64,000 bases of DNA from Paraburkholderia guartelaensis (GCF_004353905.1 NZ_SMOD01000013.1:62001-126000), one strand, 5' to 3'. Shown: positions 34,364 through 42,751, counted from the first letter of the stretch. Numbers and translations are program-made. The notes: a model not told the origin generated them from the letters alone.

Positions 34364-34750
34364 ATGGACAGGCGGGCTTTTCTCTGGGATGCCGGTGCCG
34401 TGGTGCTAGGCGTGGCATGGCAGGCGCATGCGCCCGGCATTGCGTTTGGCGAACGGGCGCCTCATGCGAGTGCAGCGTTGAAGGCGCGCGGCGCCGCGGT
34501 TTACGACCCGGCGCTCGCACAGGGCCGCGTGCTCGCGCGTGCAGCAGCGAGCGCGGGATGCGTTGCGTGGGCGCTCGGTGATGGTGATGCCGACATGCCC
34601 GATAACGACATCGGCACCCTGTGGCACGCGCGGATCGCGCGGCGTCTCGAGCCCGGCGCGGCCTTGATTGGCGCGTTGCGTCCCTCGGACCGTTTCGTGC
34701 TCACGCGGCTCGCCAGCGCGCGCGGGGTGACGCTGCACGACTTCGCTTAG
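34364..34750 (+). CDS. Small exported protein of unknown function, Tat-like signal
   Basis: A 128-residue protein. The N-terminus MDRRAFLWDAGAVVLGVAWQ has a twin arginine followed by a hydrophobic stretch, like a Tat or Sec signal. Mature residues include AAGCVAWALGD-like sequence (ASAGCVAWALGDGDADMPDN) and IGTLWHARIARRLEPGAALI, then LRPSDRFVLTRLASARGV. I do not recognise a named family with confidence. ACGGAGGACTCG is a strong ribosome-binding site. It lies 63 bp after the flavoprotein gene on the same strand, so a role with that enzyme is possible. One cysteine only; no haem motif. Confidence 0.7.
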   Translation: MDRRAFLWDAGAVVLGVAWQAHAPGIAFGERAPHASAALKARGAAVYDPALAQGRVLARAAASAGCVAWALGDGDADMPDNDIGTLWHARIARRLEPGAALIGALRPSDRFVLTRLASARGVTLHDFA

Positions 34751-34787
34751 GCAACCTTAGCAATATCGCATCGACATCTCACGTCTG

Positions 34788-36599
34788 TCACTTCTTCGCC
34801 GCTTTTGCGATTTCTTCGTCGCGCAGCTGGCGGCGCAGGATCTTGCCGATGGTCGATTGCGGCAGCGACTCACGGAACTCCACGATGCGCGGCACCTTGT
34901 AGCCCGTGAGCTGCTGGCGGCAGAACTGGATCAGCGCGGCTTCCGTGAGCGCGGGATCGCGCTTCACGATGAATACCTTCACGCGCTCGCCCTGCACCGG
35001 ATCGGGCACGCCGATCGCCGCCACCTCGCGCACGCCGGGGTGCATCGCCACCACGTCCTCGATCTCGTTCGGATACACGTTGAATCCCGACACGAGAATC
35101 ATGTCCTTCTTGCGATCGACGAGGCGGATATACCCGCGCGCATCCATCACGCCGATGTCGCCGGTCGTGAGCCATCCATCGGCAAACACCTTTGCCGTTT
35201 CGTCCGGGCGCCTCCAGTAGCCCTTCATCACTTGCGGGCCCTTGACACAGAGTTCGCCGGCTTCGCCGATGCCGGCCCACGTGCCGTCGTCCTTGCGAAA
35301 GCGCACCTGCGTGGAAGGCGCGGGCAGCCCGATCGAGCCTTCCGGATGCGCCTGGCCCGCGTCCGCGCGCGCGAGATCGACCGGATTCATCGAAACGATC
35401 GGCGAGCATTCGGTGAGGCCGTAGCCTTCCACGATGGGCTTGCCCGTTACGGCCCGGAACCGGTCGGCGATGGCCTTCTGCATGGCCATGCCGCCCGCCA
35501 TCGCGAGCTTGAGGCCCGAGAAGTCACGCTGGCGAAACGCCGCGTTATCGAGCAACGCGCTATAGAGCGTGTTGACCGCGCTCATGCAACTGAACGTCTC
35601 GTGTTGCAGCACCTTCATCACACGTTTGATGTCGCGCGGATTGGCGATCAGGATGTTGCGTCCGCCGAGCGCAAGGAAGATCAGCGCATTGATGGTGAGC
35701 GAATAGATGTGATAGAGCGGCAAGGGCGTGAGCACCGTCTCGGCCCGGCCGTCGAGCTGGTTGCCGACCCAGGCTTTCGCTTGATGCACGTTCGCGAGCA
35801 CATTGCCGTGAGTGAGCATCGCGCCCTTCGCGACACCCGTGGTGCCGCCCGTGTACTGGAGGAACGCGAGATCATCAGCGTGGGTCGCGACCGGCGCGTG
35901 CGGGGCGCGCGCGCCTTGTGCGAGTGCATCGAGAAGGCGCACCGCCTGCGGGAGGTGGTAGGGCGGCACCATCTTCTTCACGTGGCGCAGCATGAGGTTG
36001 ATGAAGCGGCCCTTGAGGTTCAGTCCTTCGCCCAGCAAATCGCCGAGCGCCGTCACGACGATGCGTTGCACCTGCGTGCCGGGCAGCGCCGCTTCGAGCG
36101 TGGCCGCGAAATTCTCGAATACGACGATGGTCTGTGCGCCGCTGTCCTGCAACTGATGCGCAAGCTCGCGCACGGTATAGAGCGGGTTGACGTTGACGAC
36201 CACGGCACCGGCCTTGAGCGTGCCGAAGAGGGCAACCGGATACTGCAGAGTGTTGGGCAGCATGATCGCGACGCGCTCGCCTGGCTGCACGCCCGCGCCT
36301 TGCAGCCAGGACGCGAACGCCGTGGCCTTGCGGGCGAGTGCGGCGTAGGTCATGGGTGAGCCGGCGCTCACGTAGGCGACGCGCTCGCCAAAGCGCGCCG
36401 TGCAGTCGTCGAAGAAATGGGTAAGCGACGCGTACTGGCTGGCTTCGATTTCGTGCGGCACGCCGGGAGGGTACGAGGCGTACCAGATGCCGTCGGTGTT
36501 CGGTGGGGCTGCCTGAGGTGGGGCCGCCTCAGGTGGAACCGCCTGAGGTGCGGAAGCTGCCACGGGACTCGCCGGATCAGGCTGGGGCGTTTCGCTCAT
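34788..36599 (-). CDS. fadD: Long-chain fatty-acid--CoA ligase
   Basis: An adenylate-forming enzyme that activates fatty acids with ATP and CoA for beta-oxidation. The 603 residues contain the ATP/AMP motif YTGGTTGVAKGAMLTHG, the adenylate motif EGYGLTECSPIVSMNP, the hinge region GWLTTGDIGVMDARGYIRLV and the C-terminal lysine in PQSTIGKILRRQLRDEE. The N-terminus carries a Pro/Ala-rich insert (residues about 10-36, PPEAAPPQAAPP) caused by a short tandem repeat in the DNA. ATG 36599 has GGAGACCC before it; an in-frame ATG 60 bp upstream adds nothing recognisable. It is transcribed alone on the minus strand. Substrate chain length is not determined by sequence. Confidence 0.9.
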   Translation of the reverse strand: MSETPQPDPASPVAASAPQAVPPEAAPPQAAPPNTDGIWYASYPPGVPHEIEASQYASLTHFFDDCTARFGERVAYVSAGSPMTYAALARKATAFASWLQGAGVQPGERVAIMLPNTLQYPVALFGTLKAGAVVVNVNPLYTVRELAHQLQDSGAQTIVVFENFAATLEAALPGTQVQRIVVTALGDLLGEGLNLKGRFINLMLRHVKKMVPPYHLPQAVRLLDALAQGARAPHAPVATHADDLAFLQYTGGTTGVAKGAMLTHGNVLANVHQAKAWVGNQLDGRAETVLTPLPLYHIYSLTINALIFLALGGRNILIANPRDIKRVMKVLQHETFSCMSAVNTLYSALLDNAAFRQRDFSGLKLAMAGGMAMQKAIADRFRAVTGKPIVEGYGLTECSPIVSMNPVDLARADAGQAHPEGSIGLPAPSTQVRFRKDDGTWAGIGEAGELCVKGPQVMKGYWRRPDETAKVFADGWLTTGDIGVMDARGYIRLVDRKKDMILVSGFNVYPNEIEDVVAMHPGVREVAAIGVPDPVQGERVKVFIVKRDPALTEAALIQFCRQQLTGYKVPRIVEFRESLPQSTIGKILRRQLRDEEIAKAAKK

Positions 36600-36732
36600 A
36601 GTGGGTCTCCGGACGGTAGGGCAACCGATTGCAAACGCGTGTGCGCTTTCATCATGCAACGCCGCGCGCCGTGGAGCCAGGAGGTCTTACCCGGTGTACG
36701 GGCGCGGGCGCTCGACCATCGTCAAAACCAGC

Positions 36733-36768
36733 AAAAAGGCCGTGCGGGCGAACCCGGCACGGCCTTTT
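36733..36768. terminator. Terminator of the MFS gene upstream of fadD
   Basis: AAAAGGCCGTGC (36734-36745) pairs with GCACGGCCTTTT (36757-36768), with inner GGG/CCC pairs. It is T-rich on both strands. On the minus strand it ends the MFS transcript before fadD. Confidence 0.87.
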
Positions 36769-36815
36769 ATTGTGTTGCTGCGGCGCGGCGTTACGGGGCC
36801 GCCGCGTGCGGCACG

Positions 36816-38033
36816 TCAGACGCCCGACACCTCTTTCGCGGTCTGCGTCATGTCGATGCCTCGACGTTCGCGGCTGAACGGGATCAGCACAGCGATCACG
36901 ATGGCGACCGTGCCGGCGACGATCGCCATGGCCATCGAGTAGTCCTGGTTGTGCGTTTCGGCAAGCGACGCCTGCAGCGTGGCGTTCACCGAAGCGAACA
37001 GGTTACCGAGCTGATAAACGAGGCCCGGGAAAGTCGCACGCACTTCGTCAGGCGAAATCTCGTTGAGGTGAACCGGGATCACGCCCCAGGCGCCCTGCAC
37101 CGAAATCTGCATGAGGAACGCGCCGAGCGCGAGCAGCACCGGCCCTTGCGAGAATGCCCACAGCGGCAGCACGGGCAGCGCGATCAGCGCGGCGATGAAG
37201 ATTGCCTTGCGACGGCCGATACTTTCTGAAACCCGACCGAAGAAGAGGCCACCCACGATCGCGCCGATATTAAGCACGATGGTGATGATCGAAACCGTGT
37301 GCGGGTCGAAGTGATGCTGTTCGCGCAGGAAGGTCGGATAGAGATCCTGCGTGCCGTGCGAAAAGAAGTTGAACGCCGTCATCAGCACGATGGCGTACAG
37401 GGAAAGCTTCCAGTTGTGCTTGAGCGTGGTGAGCAGGCTCGGACGCGGACGCTTTTCCATCTCCTTGAAGGCCGGCGACTCAGGCACGTGCATACGCACA
37501 TAGACCACGAGCAGCGCGGGCAGCACGCCGACGAAGAACATGCCGCGCCAGCCGATGTACTGATACAGCACGCCGAACACGATCGAGGCGAGCAGGAAGC
37601 CGCTCGGATAGCCCGCCTGCAGCAGCCCGGAAACGATGCCGCGCGACTTGGGCGGAATGGTTTCCATCGTGAGCGCGGAGCCCACGCCCCATTCGCCGCC
37701 CATCGCCACGCCGAAGAGCGCACGCAGGACGATGAAGGTTGCGAGGTTGGGCGAGAAGCCCGTGAGCAGTTCGAGTATCGAGTAGCACGCGATGTTGACC
37801 ATCAGCGTGGGTCGGCGGCCGTATTTGTCGGCGAGTCGGCCGAATATCAGCGCGCCGAGCGGGCGCATGGCGAGTGTCAGCGTAATGGCAAAAGCCACTG
37901 CCGGGATTTTGGTGTTGAATTCGGTGGCGATGTCTTTCAGAACGAAAACCATCAGAAAGAAATCGAATGCATCGAGCGTCCATCCCAGGTACGCCGCGAT
38001 CGTGACGTTCTTCTGTTCACGCGTCCAGCTCAT
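36816..38033 (-). CDS. MFS transporter, sialate/lactate (SHS)-like family
   Basis: A 405-residue inner-membrane transporter with 12 predicted helices. The N-terminus MSWTREQKNVTIAAYLGWTL with DAFDFFLMVFVLKDIA is typical of the metabolite:H+ symporter group that includes lactate and pyruvate carriers. The MFS loop motif reads GRLADKYGRRP, with a second copy GRVSESIGRRK between helices 8 and 9. A GGEWGVGSALTMETIPPKSR segment in helix 5 is also typical. AGGAGAACAATCAAC is a strong ribosome-binding site for ATG 38033; the frame stays open upstream to 38222 without support. The substrate is probably a monocarboxylate, by inference only. Confidence 0.85.
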   Translation of the reverse strand: MSWTREQKNVTIAAYLGWTLDAFDFFLMVFVLKDIATEFNTKIPAVAFAITLTLAMRPLGALIFGRLADKYGRRPTLMVNIACYSILELLTGFSPNLATFIVLRALFGVAMGGEWGVGSALTMETIPPKSRGIVSGLLQAGYPSGFLLASIVFGVLYQYIGWRGMFFVGVLPALLVVYVRMHVPESPAFKEMEKRPRPSLLTTLKHNWKLSLYAIVLMTAFNFFSHGTQDLYPTFLREQHHFDPHTVSIITIVLNIGAIVGGLFFGRVSESIGRRKAIFIAALIALPVLPLWAFSQGPVLLALGAFLMQISVQGAWGVIPVHLNEISPDEVRATFPGLVYQLGNLFASVNATLQASLAETHNQDYSMAMAIVAGTVAIVIAVLIPFSRERRGIDMTQTAKEVSGV

Positions 38034-38360
38034 GTTGATTGTTCTCCTGTGAAACTGGGTCAATGCCATGTCTCCTGTCAATCGCATTGGGCGCTTGTGT
38101 GCCCCGCGCGATCGCATGCATGTGTCGGCATTGCCTTGTGTGGCTTGGTTGTGTGACTTCGAGCGGCCCCCCCGCAATGGGCCACGCGCCAGCAGTGTAC
38201 GCCCGGCATTAAACATTTGCATGCATCACGACTGGAACCCGTAGTAATCCCTGGGGAATTAAGCTATAGGCGAAAGCTTTTTGTTTTATTCGTAATTTAA
38301 ATGTAATTAAAATGAAGGTCACTCAATGGCGCATGAGTTAGTCGACGTGCGCGAACGAAT

Positions 38361-38392
38361 GCAAACGAGCGGGCATATGTCCGCTCGTTTGC
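38361..38392. repeat. Perfect 12-bp inverted repeat
   Basis: GCAAACGAGCGG (38361-38372) and CCGCTCGTTTGC (38381-38392) are exact reverse complements around GCATATGT. Only three T follow, and no plus-strand gene ends here, so its role is unclear. Confidence 0.6.
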
Positions 38393-38501
38393 TTTGAGAA
38401 TTCACGCGTTGACAATCGTGTGGGCAAGCCGACCGCCGTGCTCGTCAAATCGGACACATCTGAGATATCGCGTGGACGGGCGCTGTCGTCGCGGCGCAAA
38501 G

Positions 38502-38540
38502 AAAAACGGCGGCGCCGCGCTCGAAGCGCTGCGCCGCCGC
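38502..38540 (-). terminator. Terminator of the porin gene
   Basis: On the minus strand, a GC-rich stem (CGGCGGCGC with GCGCCGCCG, extended by AGCGC/GCGCG-type pairs around a TTCG loop) is followed by GTTTTTCTTT. It lies 37 bp after the porin stop. Confidence 0.88.
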
Positions 38541-38576
38541 TGTGCCGGTCATCAGACCCGGCGATGCAATCCGCTA

Positions 38577-39683
38577 TTAGAAGATGTTGCGGAAGCCGAC
38601 AGCGACGCCGGTCTGGTTGTTGCGGCCCGGGAAATCGGCCGTTGCCGAGCCGGTGCCGCGCATGAAGTCGACCGTGCCATACACTTCGGTGCGCTTGGAC
38701 AGCGAGTACTCGGCCAGCAGGACTGCCGAGTAGCGCACGCCGGTGCTGAGCGTCGCGCCATCTTCATTCAGGCCGTTCTTTGCGTGGTCGTAGTAGTACG
38801 CTGCGGTCAGCAGCAGCGGCGAGCTAACCTGCCACGTCGCGCCGGCATAGAGACCGTTGTCGATACGGTTGGTTTTCGTCACGGGCGTCACGAAGTTGAT
38901 CGCCGCGGGCGAGTTCGCGGCTGCCATGTACTGGTCAACCACGCCCGTATTGTCCTGCCCCCACAGCCAGCCGCCGTACAGGTGGACCGGACCGAGCGCA
39001 TAGACTGCGCCGAGGTTGGCCACGCGGTACTTGTTGTTGTGTGCGTCGCTATTTTGCTGGTAGCCCGCGAGCAGCGAGACCGGACCGGCTGCGTAGGTGG
39101 CCGTGAAGCCGTACATGTTGCTCGCGCCGACGCTGCCCGCCACGCCGCCGAAGCTGTACATGCCTTCGACTTCGAGGCCGCCGAACTTGCCGTCGTACTT
39201 GACCGAGTTGTTCTCACGCAGACCGTAACCGAGTGCGCCCGGCAGCCAGCCGTCCTGGTCGAAGTTGCCTACGGTCAGCGGGTCGAAGGTGTTACCCAGT
39301 TGATCGAACAGGGGCGTGTTCTGACGGCCCATCGTGACCGTGCCGTACTTGTTGCTCGACAGCCCCACGTACGCCATCCGGTTGAACAGCGTATTCGAGC
39401 TGGCCAGTTGGCCGTTCCAGAGGTTGAACCCGTTCTCGAGGCGGAAGACGGCCGAGAGGCCGCCGCCCAGATCCTCGGAGCCCTTCAGGCCCCAGCGGCT
39501 GCCGGTGATCGGACCTTGCGTCATCTGCAGCTCGTTGTCGTTGTGCGAGTTGGCGTTCGTGAGGTAGCGGATGCTGGTGTCGACGATGCCGTACAGCGTG
39601 ACCGAGCTTTGCGCGAAGCTGTGCTGGCAAACCAATGCAAGGGCGAGGCCGCCGACGGCGGATGCGATCTGGGTGTGTCTCAC
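38577..39683 (-). CDS. General porin (Gram-negative, Burkholderia OpcP/OmpC type)
   Basis: A 368-residue outer-membrane beta-barrel channel for small solutes, normally a trimer of 16-strand barrels. The signal peptide MRHTQIASAVGGLALALVC ends at SFAQ, and the mature start SSVTLYGIVDTSIRYLTN is the family hallmark. Conserved segments include GSRWGLKGSEDLGGGLSAVF, RLENGFNLWNGQL, FNRMAYVGLSSNKYGTVTMG and the end GFRNIF-like C-terminal phenylalanine (VAVGFRNIF) needed for membrane insertion. The start is GTG 39683 with AAAGGATTCCACC upstream. A probable promoter on the minus strand is TTTTCA (39818-39813), 17 bp, TATCAT (39795-39790). Solute preference is unknown. Confidence 0.93.
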   Translation of the reverse strand: MRHTQIASAVGGLALALVCQHSFAQSSVTLYGIVDTSIRYLTNANSHNDNELQMTQGPITGSRWGLKGSEDLGGGLSAVFRLENGFNLWNGQLASSNTLFNRMAYVGLSSNKYGTVTMGRQNTPLFDQLGNTFDPLTVGNFDQDGWLPGALGYGLRENNSVKYDGKFGGLEVEGMYSFGGVAGSVGASNMYGFTATYAAGPVSLLAGYQQNSDAHNNKYRVANLGAVYALGPVHLYGGWLWGQDNTGVVDQYMAAANSPAAINFVTPVTKTNRIDNGLYAGATWQVSSPLLLTAAYYYDHAKNGLNEDGATLSTGVRYSAVLLAEYSLSKRTEVYGTVDFMRGTGSATADFPGRNNQTGVAVGFRNIF

Positions 39684-39911
39684 GGTGGAATCCTTTCTTC
39701 TGCTGCGTGTTATCAGTGCGTCGGGCCGCCGGGGTGCCGGGGCCCGAATTTTTCTATGCCGAGCCGGTGGATGCCGGTCGGGGGGGCCGATGATAGACGC
39801 TCGGTGAAGGGGTGAAAACGCTTGCTGTCGCGCGATTGCAACGGTTGCGCGCGCAATTAACTCCTCGCGTGATTCTTTTTCAGGCTACCCAGCCCGCATA
39901 CGCCCGGCGGC

Positions 39912-39949
39912 AAAAGCACAAATGCCGTTTAATGAACGGTCGTGCTTTT
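39912..39949. repeat. Two-step inverted repeat upstream of the SDR promoter
   Basis: Outer arms AAAAGCAC (39912-39919) and GTGCTTTT (39942-39949); inner arms CCGTT (39925-39929) and AACGG (39935-39939). It precedes the SDR promoter and follows no plus-strand gene. It may be a regulator site or an RNA hairpin from an upstream transcript. Confidence 0.5.
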
Positions 39950-39955
39950 CCCTAT

Positions 39956-39983
39956 TTGCCTGCGTGACGGACCTCGCTAGAAT
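39956..39983 (+). promoter_or_regulatory. Sigma-70 promoter of the SDR/acyl-CoA ligase operon
   Basis: TTGCCT (39956-39961), 16 bp, TAGAAT (39978-39983). Transcription would start near 39990, just before the palindrome at 40000-40018. Confidence 0.55.
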
Positions 39984-39999
39984 CGTTGGCATCTCATCG

Positions 40000-40018
40000 C
40001 GTTCCGTAATACGGAACG
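40000..40018. promoter_or_regulatory. Perfect palindromic operator in the SDR promoter
   Basis: CGTTCCGTAATACGGAACG is a perfect dyad of two 9-bp arms about a central A. It lies about +10 to +28 from the predicted start, where a bound repressor would block transcription. The cognate regulator is not encoded beside it. Confidence 0.6.
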
Positions 40019-40052
40019 ACGGCCGGTCGACAGACATCAAGGAGACGAAAGC

Positions 40053-40826
40053 ATGCGGGTCAGGGAAATGTTCGAGCTGGGCGGTCAGGTCGCACTCATC
40101 ACCGGCGGCTCGCGCGGGCTGGGTCTGCAGATGGCGCAGGCGCTCGGTGAGATGGGCTGCCACGTGGTGATCACGGCGCGCAAGGCCGACGAGCTGGCCG
40201 AGGCGGCGGCACATTTGCAGGCGCTCGGCATCAAGGCGACCACGATCGTGAGCGACCTGCAGCGCGCCGAGGCCGTGAAGCCGCTCGTGGACGAGACGCT
40301 CGCGGCCGGCGGTCAGATCGACATTCTCGTGAACAATGCGGGCGCCACATGGGGCGCCCCCGCGGAGGACTATCCTGACGAGGCGTGGCACAAGGTCATG
40401 AACCTGAACGTGACCGCGCCGTTCTTCCTCGCGCGCGAAGTGGGCAAGCGCAGCATGATCCCGCGCCAGCGCGGCAAGATCATCAACGTGGCTTCCATTG
40501 CCGGCCTGAAGGGGTCGCTCGGGCCCATGCAGACCATCGCGTACAACACCTCGAAGGCGGCGGCCATCAACTTCACGCGTGCGCTGGCTGCCGAATGGGG
40601 CAAGTACAACATCAACGTGAATGCGATCTGCCCGGGCTTCTTTCCCTCGAAGATGTCGGCGGGCCTGCTCGACAAGCTGGGGCAGGTGGTGATCGACCAT
40701 ACGCCGCTGCAGCGTCTCGGCGACGACGACGATCTCAAGGGCGCCGTGGTGTTTCTCGCGAGTCAGGCCTCGCGGCATATGACGGGCCAGTATCTCGCCG
40801 TGGATGGCGGCGCGAGCATCGTCTGA
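40053..40826 (+). CDS. Short-chain dehydrogenase/reductase (SDR)
   Basis: A 257-residue cytosolic NAD(P)-dependent oxidoreductase. The cofactor motif is TGGSRGLG, followed by NNAGATWG. The catalytic serine lies in VASIAG and the Y-N-T-S-K motif supplies tyrosine and lysine. The end GQYLAVDGGASIV is typical. The sequence resembles SDRs that act on hydroxyacyl or alcohol substrates near acyl-CoA ligase genes. AAGGAGACGAAAGC gives a strong ribosome-binding site. The acyl-CoA ligase follows after 85 bp, so the pair probably works in one degradation or activation route. Substrate not assignable. Confidence 0.9.
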   Translation: MRVREMFELGGQVALITGGSRGLGLQMAQALGEMGCHVVITARKADELAEAAAHLQALGIKATTIVSDLQRAEAVKPLVDETLAAGGQIDILVNNAGATWGAPAEDYPDEAWHKVMNLNVTAPFFLAREVGKRSMIPRQRGKIINVASIAGLKGSLGPMQTIAYNTSKAAAINFTRALAAEWGKYNINVNAICPGFFPSKMSAGLLDKLGQVVIDHTPLQRLGDDDDLKGAVVFLASQASRHMTGQYLAVDGGASIV

Positions 40827-40911
40827 TTACGCACGGTACGCGGCGCCAGCCAGCCCTCAGCGAGCGGCTGGTGCCTGCGTTCTTCACAAGTCTTGCCCGA
40901 CGGAGCCTGCC

Positions 40912-42627
40912 ATGTCCACGTCCGCCCCGACGCTTTCCGCCCATTCGCCGTCATCGCCGCAGCCGGCCTCGCCGCATTGGCCCTCGCATCTTTCCCCGCA
41001 TCTGAGCATTCCGCAAACGAACCTCTTCTATAACGCAGAGGTCTCGGCGGCACGCTATCCCGACAAGCCGTTCATCGTCTTTTACGACACGCCCGTCACG
41101 TTCGCGCAGTTCAAGGACGAGGCCGAGCGCGTAGCCGGCTATCTGCAGCAGGAATGTGGCGTGAAGGCCGGCGACCGCGTGCTGCTCTACATGCAGAACA
41201 GCCCGCAGTGGGTCATCGCTTACTACGGCATCCTGCGCGCCAACGCCGTGGTCGTGCCGGTCAATCCGATGAACCTCACCGAGGAACTCGCGCACTACGT
41301 GGAAGACAGCGGCGCAACCACGGCCTTCGTCGCGCAGGACCTCTACCCGCGTATTGCGCCGCTCGTGCAGGAAGGCGAGGGCCTGCAGCATCTGCTCGTC
41401 GCGACGTATAGCGATTATCTGAAGTGCGAGCCGTTTGCGCCGCCGCCCGAGTTCGTGAGCGCGCCGCGCTCAGTGAGCGGCCCGGGCGTTGCGCACTGGA
41501 TCGACGTGCTCGAGGCGCGCCGCGTACCCGGTGCGCTAACCGCCGGCCCCGACGACCTCTGCGTGATGCCGTACACCTCGGGCACGACGGGTAAGCCCAA
41601 AGGCTGCATGCACACGCATCGCAGTGTGATGGCGACGGCCGTGGGCGGCTGCAACTGGTTCGGAAGTAATCAGGATGCCGTACAACTTTCCGTGCTGCCG
41701 CTTTTTCACGTAACCGGCATGCAGGGCGGCATGAACAGCCCGATCTACAACGGCTCGACGGTGGTGCTGCTGCCGCGCTGGGATCGCGACGCCGCGGCGC
41801 GTGCGATCGAGCATTACCGCATCAACGGCTGGCAGGCGATTTCGACGATGGTGGTGGACTTCATCTCGAACCCGCGCATTCACGAGTACGACCTGTCGAG
41901 CCTCGCCTGGATGCGCGGCGGCGGCGCGACGATGCCCGACGCGGTGGTGAAGAAACTCAAGGATCTCACCGGGCTCGACTTCGTCGAGGGCTACGGCATG
42001 TCGGAAACCATGGCGGGCACGCATATCAATCCGCCGCAGCGTCCCAAGCCACAGTGTCTCGGCATTCCGGTATTCGACGTCGACTCGCGTGTGATCGATC
42101 CGATCACACTGGAGGAGGTGACGCCCGGCGAATCGGGCGAGCTGATCATGCATGCGCCGCAAGTGATGCAGGGCTACTGGCGCAACCCCAAGGCAACGAG
42201 CGAAGCGTTCATCGAACGCGACGGCAAGCGTTTCCTGCGGACGGGCGACCTCGTGAGGCGCGACGAAGAAGGCTACTACTTCATGACCGATCGCCTCAAG
42301 CGCATGATCAACGCGTCGGGCTACAAGGTCTGGCCCGCCGAGGTCGAAGCGCTGATGTACCGGCATCCGGCGATCAACGAGGTGTGCATCATCGGTACTC
42401 AGGACGCGCGTCGCGGCGAGACTGTGAAGGCCGTGGTCGTGCTCGATCCGAAACAGGTCGGCAGTGTGAACGAAGACGACATCATCGCGTGGGCGCACGA
42501 CAACATGGCCGCGTACAAGGCGCCGCGCATCGTGCAGTTCGTCGACGCGCTGCCGAAGTCGGGCAGCGGCAAAATTCTGTGGCGCAAGCTCCAGGAAGAA
42601 GAGGCCGAGGCGCGCGGCAACGCCTGA
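40912..42627 (+). CDS. Acyl-CoA synthetase (AMP-dependent ligase)
   Basis: A 571-residue adenylate-forming CoA ligase. Motifs: YTSGTTGKPKGCMHTHRSV (ATP binding), EGYGMSETMAGTHINPPQ (adenylate), FLRTGDLVRRDEEGYYFMTD (hinge) and the catalytic lysine in PKSGSGKILWRKLQEEE. The N-terminus has a Ser/Pro-rich stretch of about 35 residues. CGGAGCCTGCC lies before ATG 40912; the frame is open 36 codons further upstream, overlapping the SDR end. It resembles medium- to long-chain or aromatic acid ligases. With the SDR gene it forms an operon under the palindrome-bearing promoter. The inferred role is activation of a fatty or aryl acid. A strong terminator follows. Confidence 0.9.
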   Translation: MSTSAPTLSAHSPSSPQPASPHWPSHLSPHLSIPQTNLFYNAEVSAARYPDKPFIVFYDTPVTFAQFKDEAERVAGYLQQECGVKAGDRVLLYMQNSPQWVIAYYGILRANAVVVPVNPMNLTEELAHYVEDSGATTAFVAQDLYPRIAPLVQEGEGLQHLLVATYSDYLKCEPFAPPPEFVSAPRSVSGPGVAHWIDVLEARRVPGALTAGPDDLCVMPYTSGTTGKPKGCMHTHRSVMATAVGGCNWFGSNQDAVQLSVLPLFHVTGMQGGMNSPIYNGSTVVLLPRWDRDAAARAIEHYRINGWQAISTMVVDFISNPRIHEYDLSSLAWMRGGGATMPDAVVKKLKDLTGLDFVEGYGMSETMAGTHINPPQRPKPQCLGIPVFDVDSRVIDPITLEEVTPGESGELIMHAPQVMQGYWRNPKATSEAFIERDGKRFLRTGDLVRRDEEGYYFMTDRLKRMINASGYKVWPAEVEALMYRHPAINEVCIIGTQDARRGETVKAVVVLDPKQVGSVNEDDIIAWAHDNMAAYKAPRIVQFVDALPKSGSGKILWRKLQEEEAEARGNA

Positions 42628-42671
42628 GCGCGCAGGCTTACACAGTACTCCTTCGTTTTCCTTCAATATCG

Positions 42672-42716
42672 AACCCGTCTGGATAGCGCGCTAGTGCGCG
42701 CCAATCCAGACGGGTT
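42672..42716. terminator. Bidirectional terminator between acyl-CoA ligase and convergent gene
   Basis: AACCCGTCTGGAT (42672-42684) pairs perfectly with ATCCAGACGGGTT (42704-42716), with an internal GCGCG-rich loop. T-tracts are short (GCGTCTTT), but stem length makes termination probable. Confidence 0.78.
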
Positions 42717-42751
42717 GCGTCTTTATTGGGCCGCACTGTCGTGCGAACGCC

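Larger units (their letters stand above)
38034..38576. other. Intergenic region between MFS gene and porin
   Basis: About 540 bp. The part near 38270-38330 is AT-rich (TTTTATTCGTAATTTAAATG) and probably holds the MFS promoter. It also contains a perfect palindrome at 38361-38392 and the porin terminator at 38502-38540. No gene seen. Confidence 0.5.
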
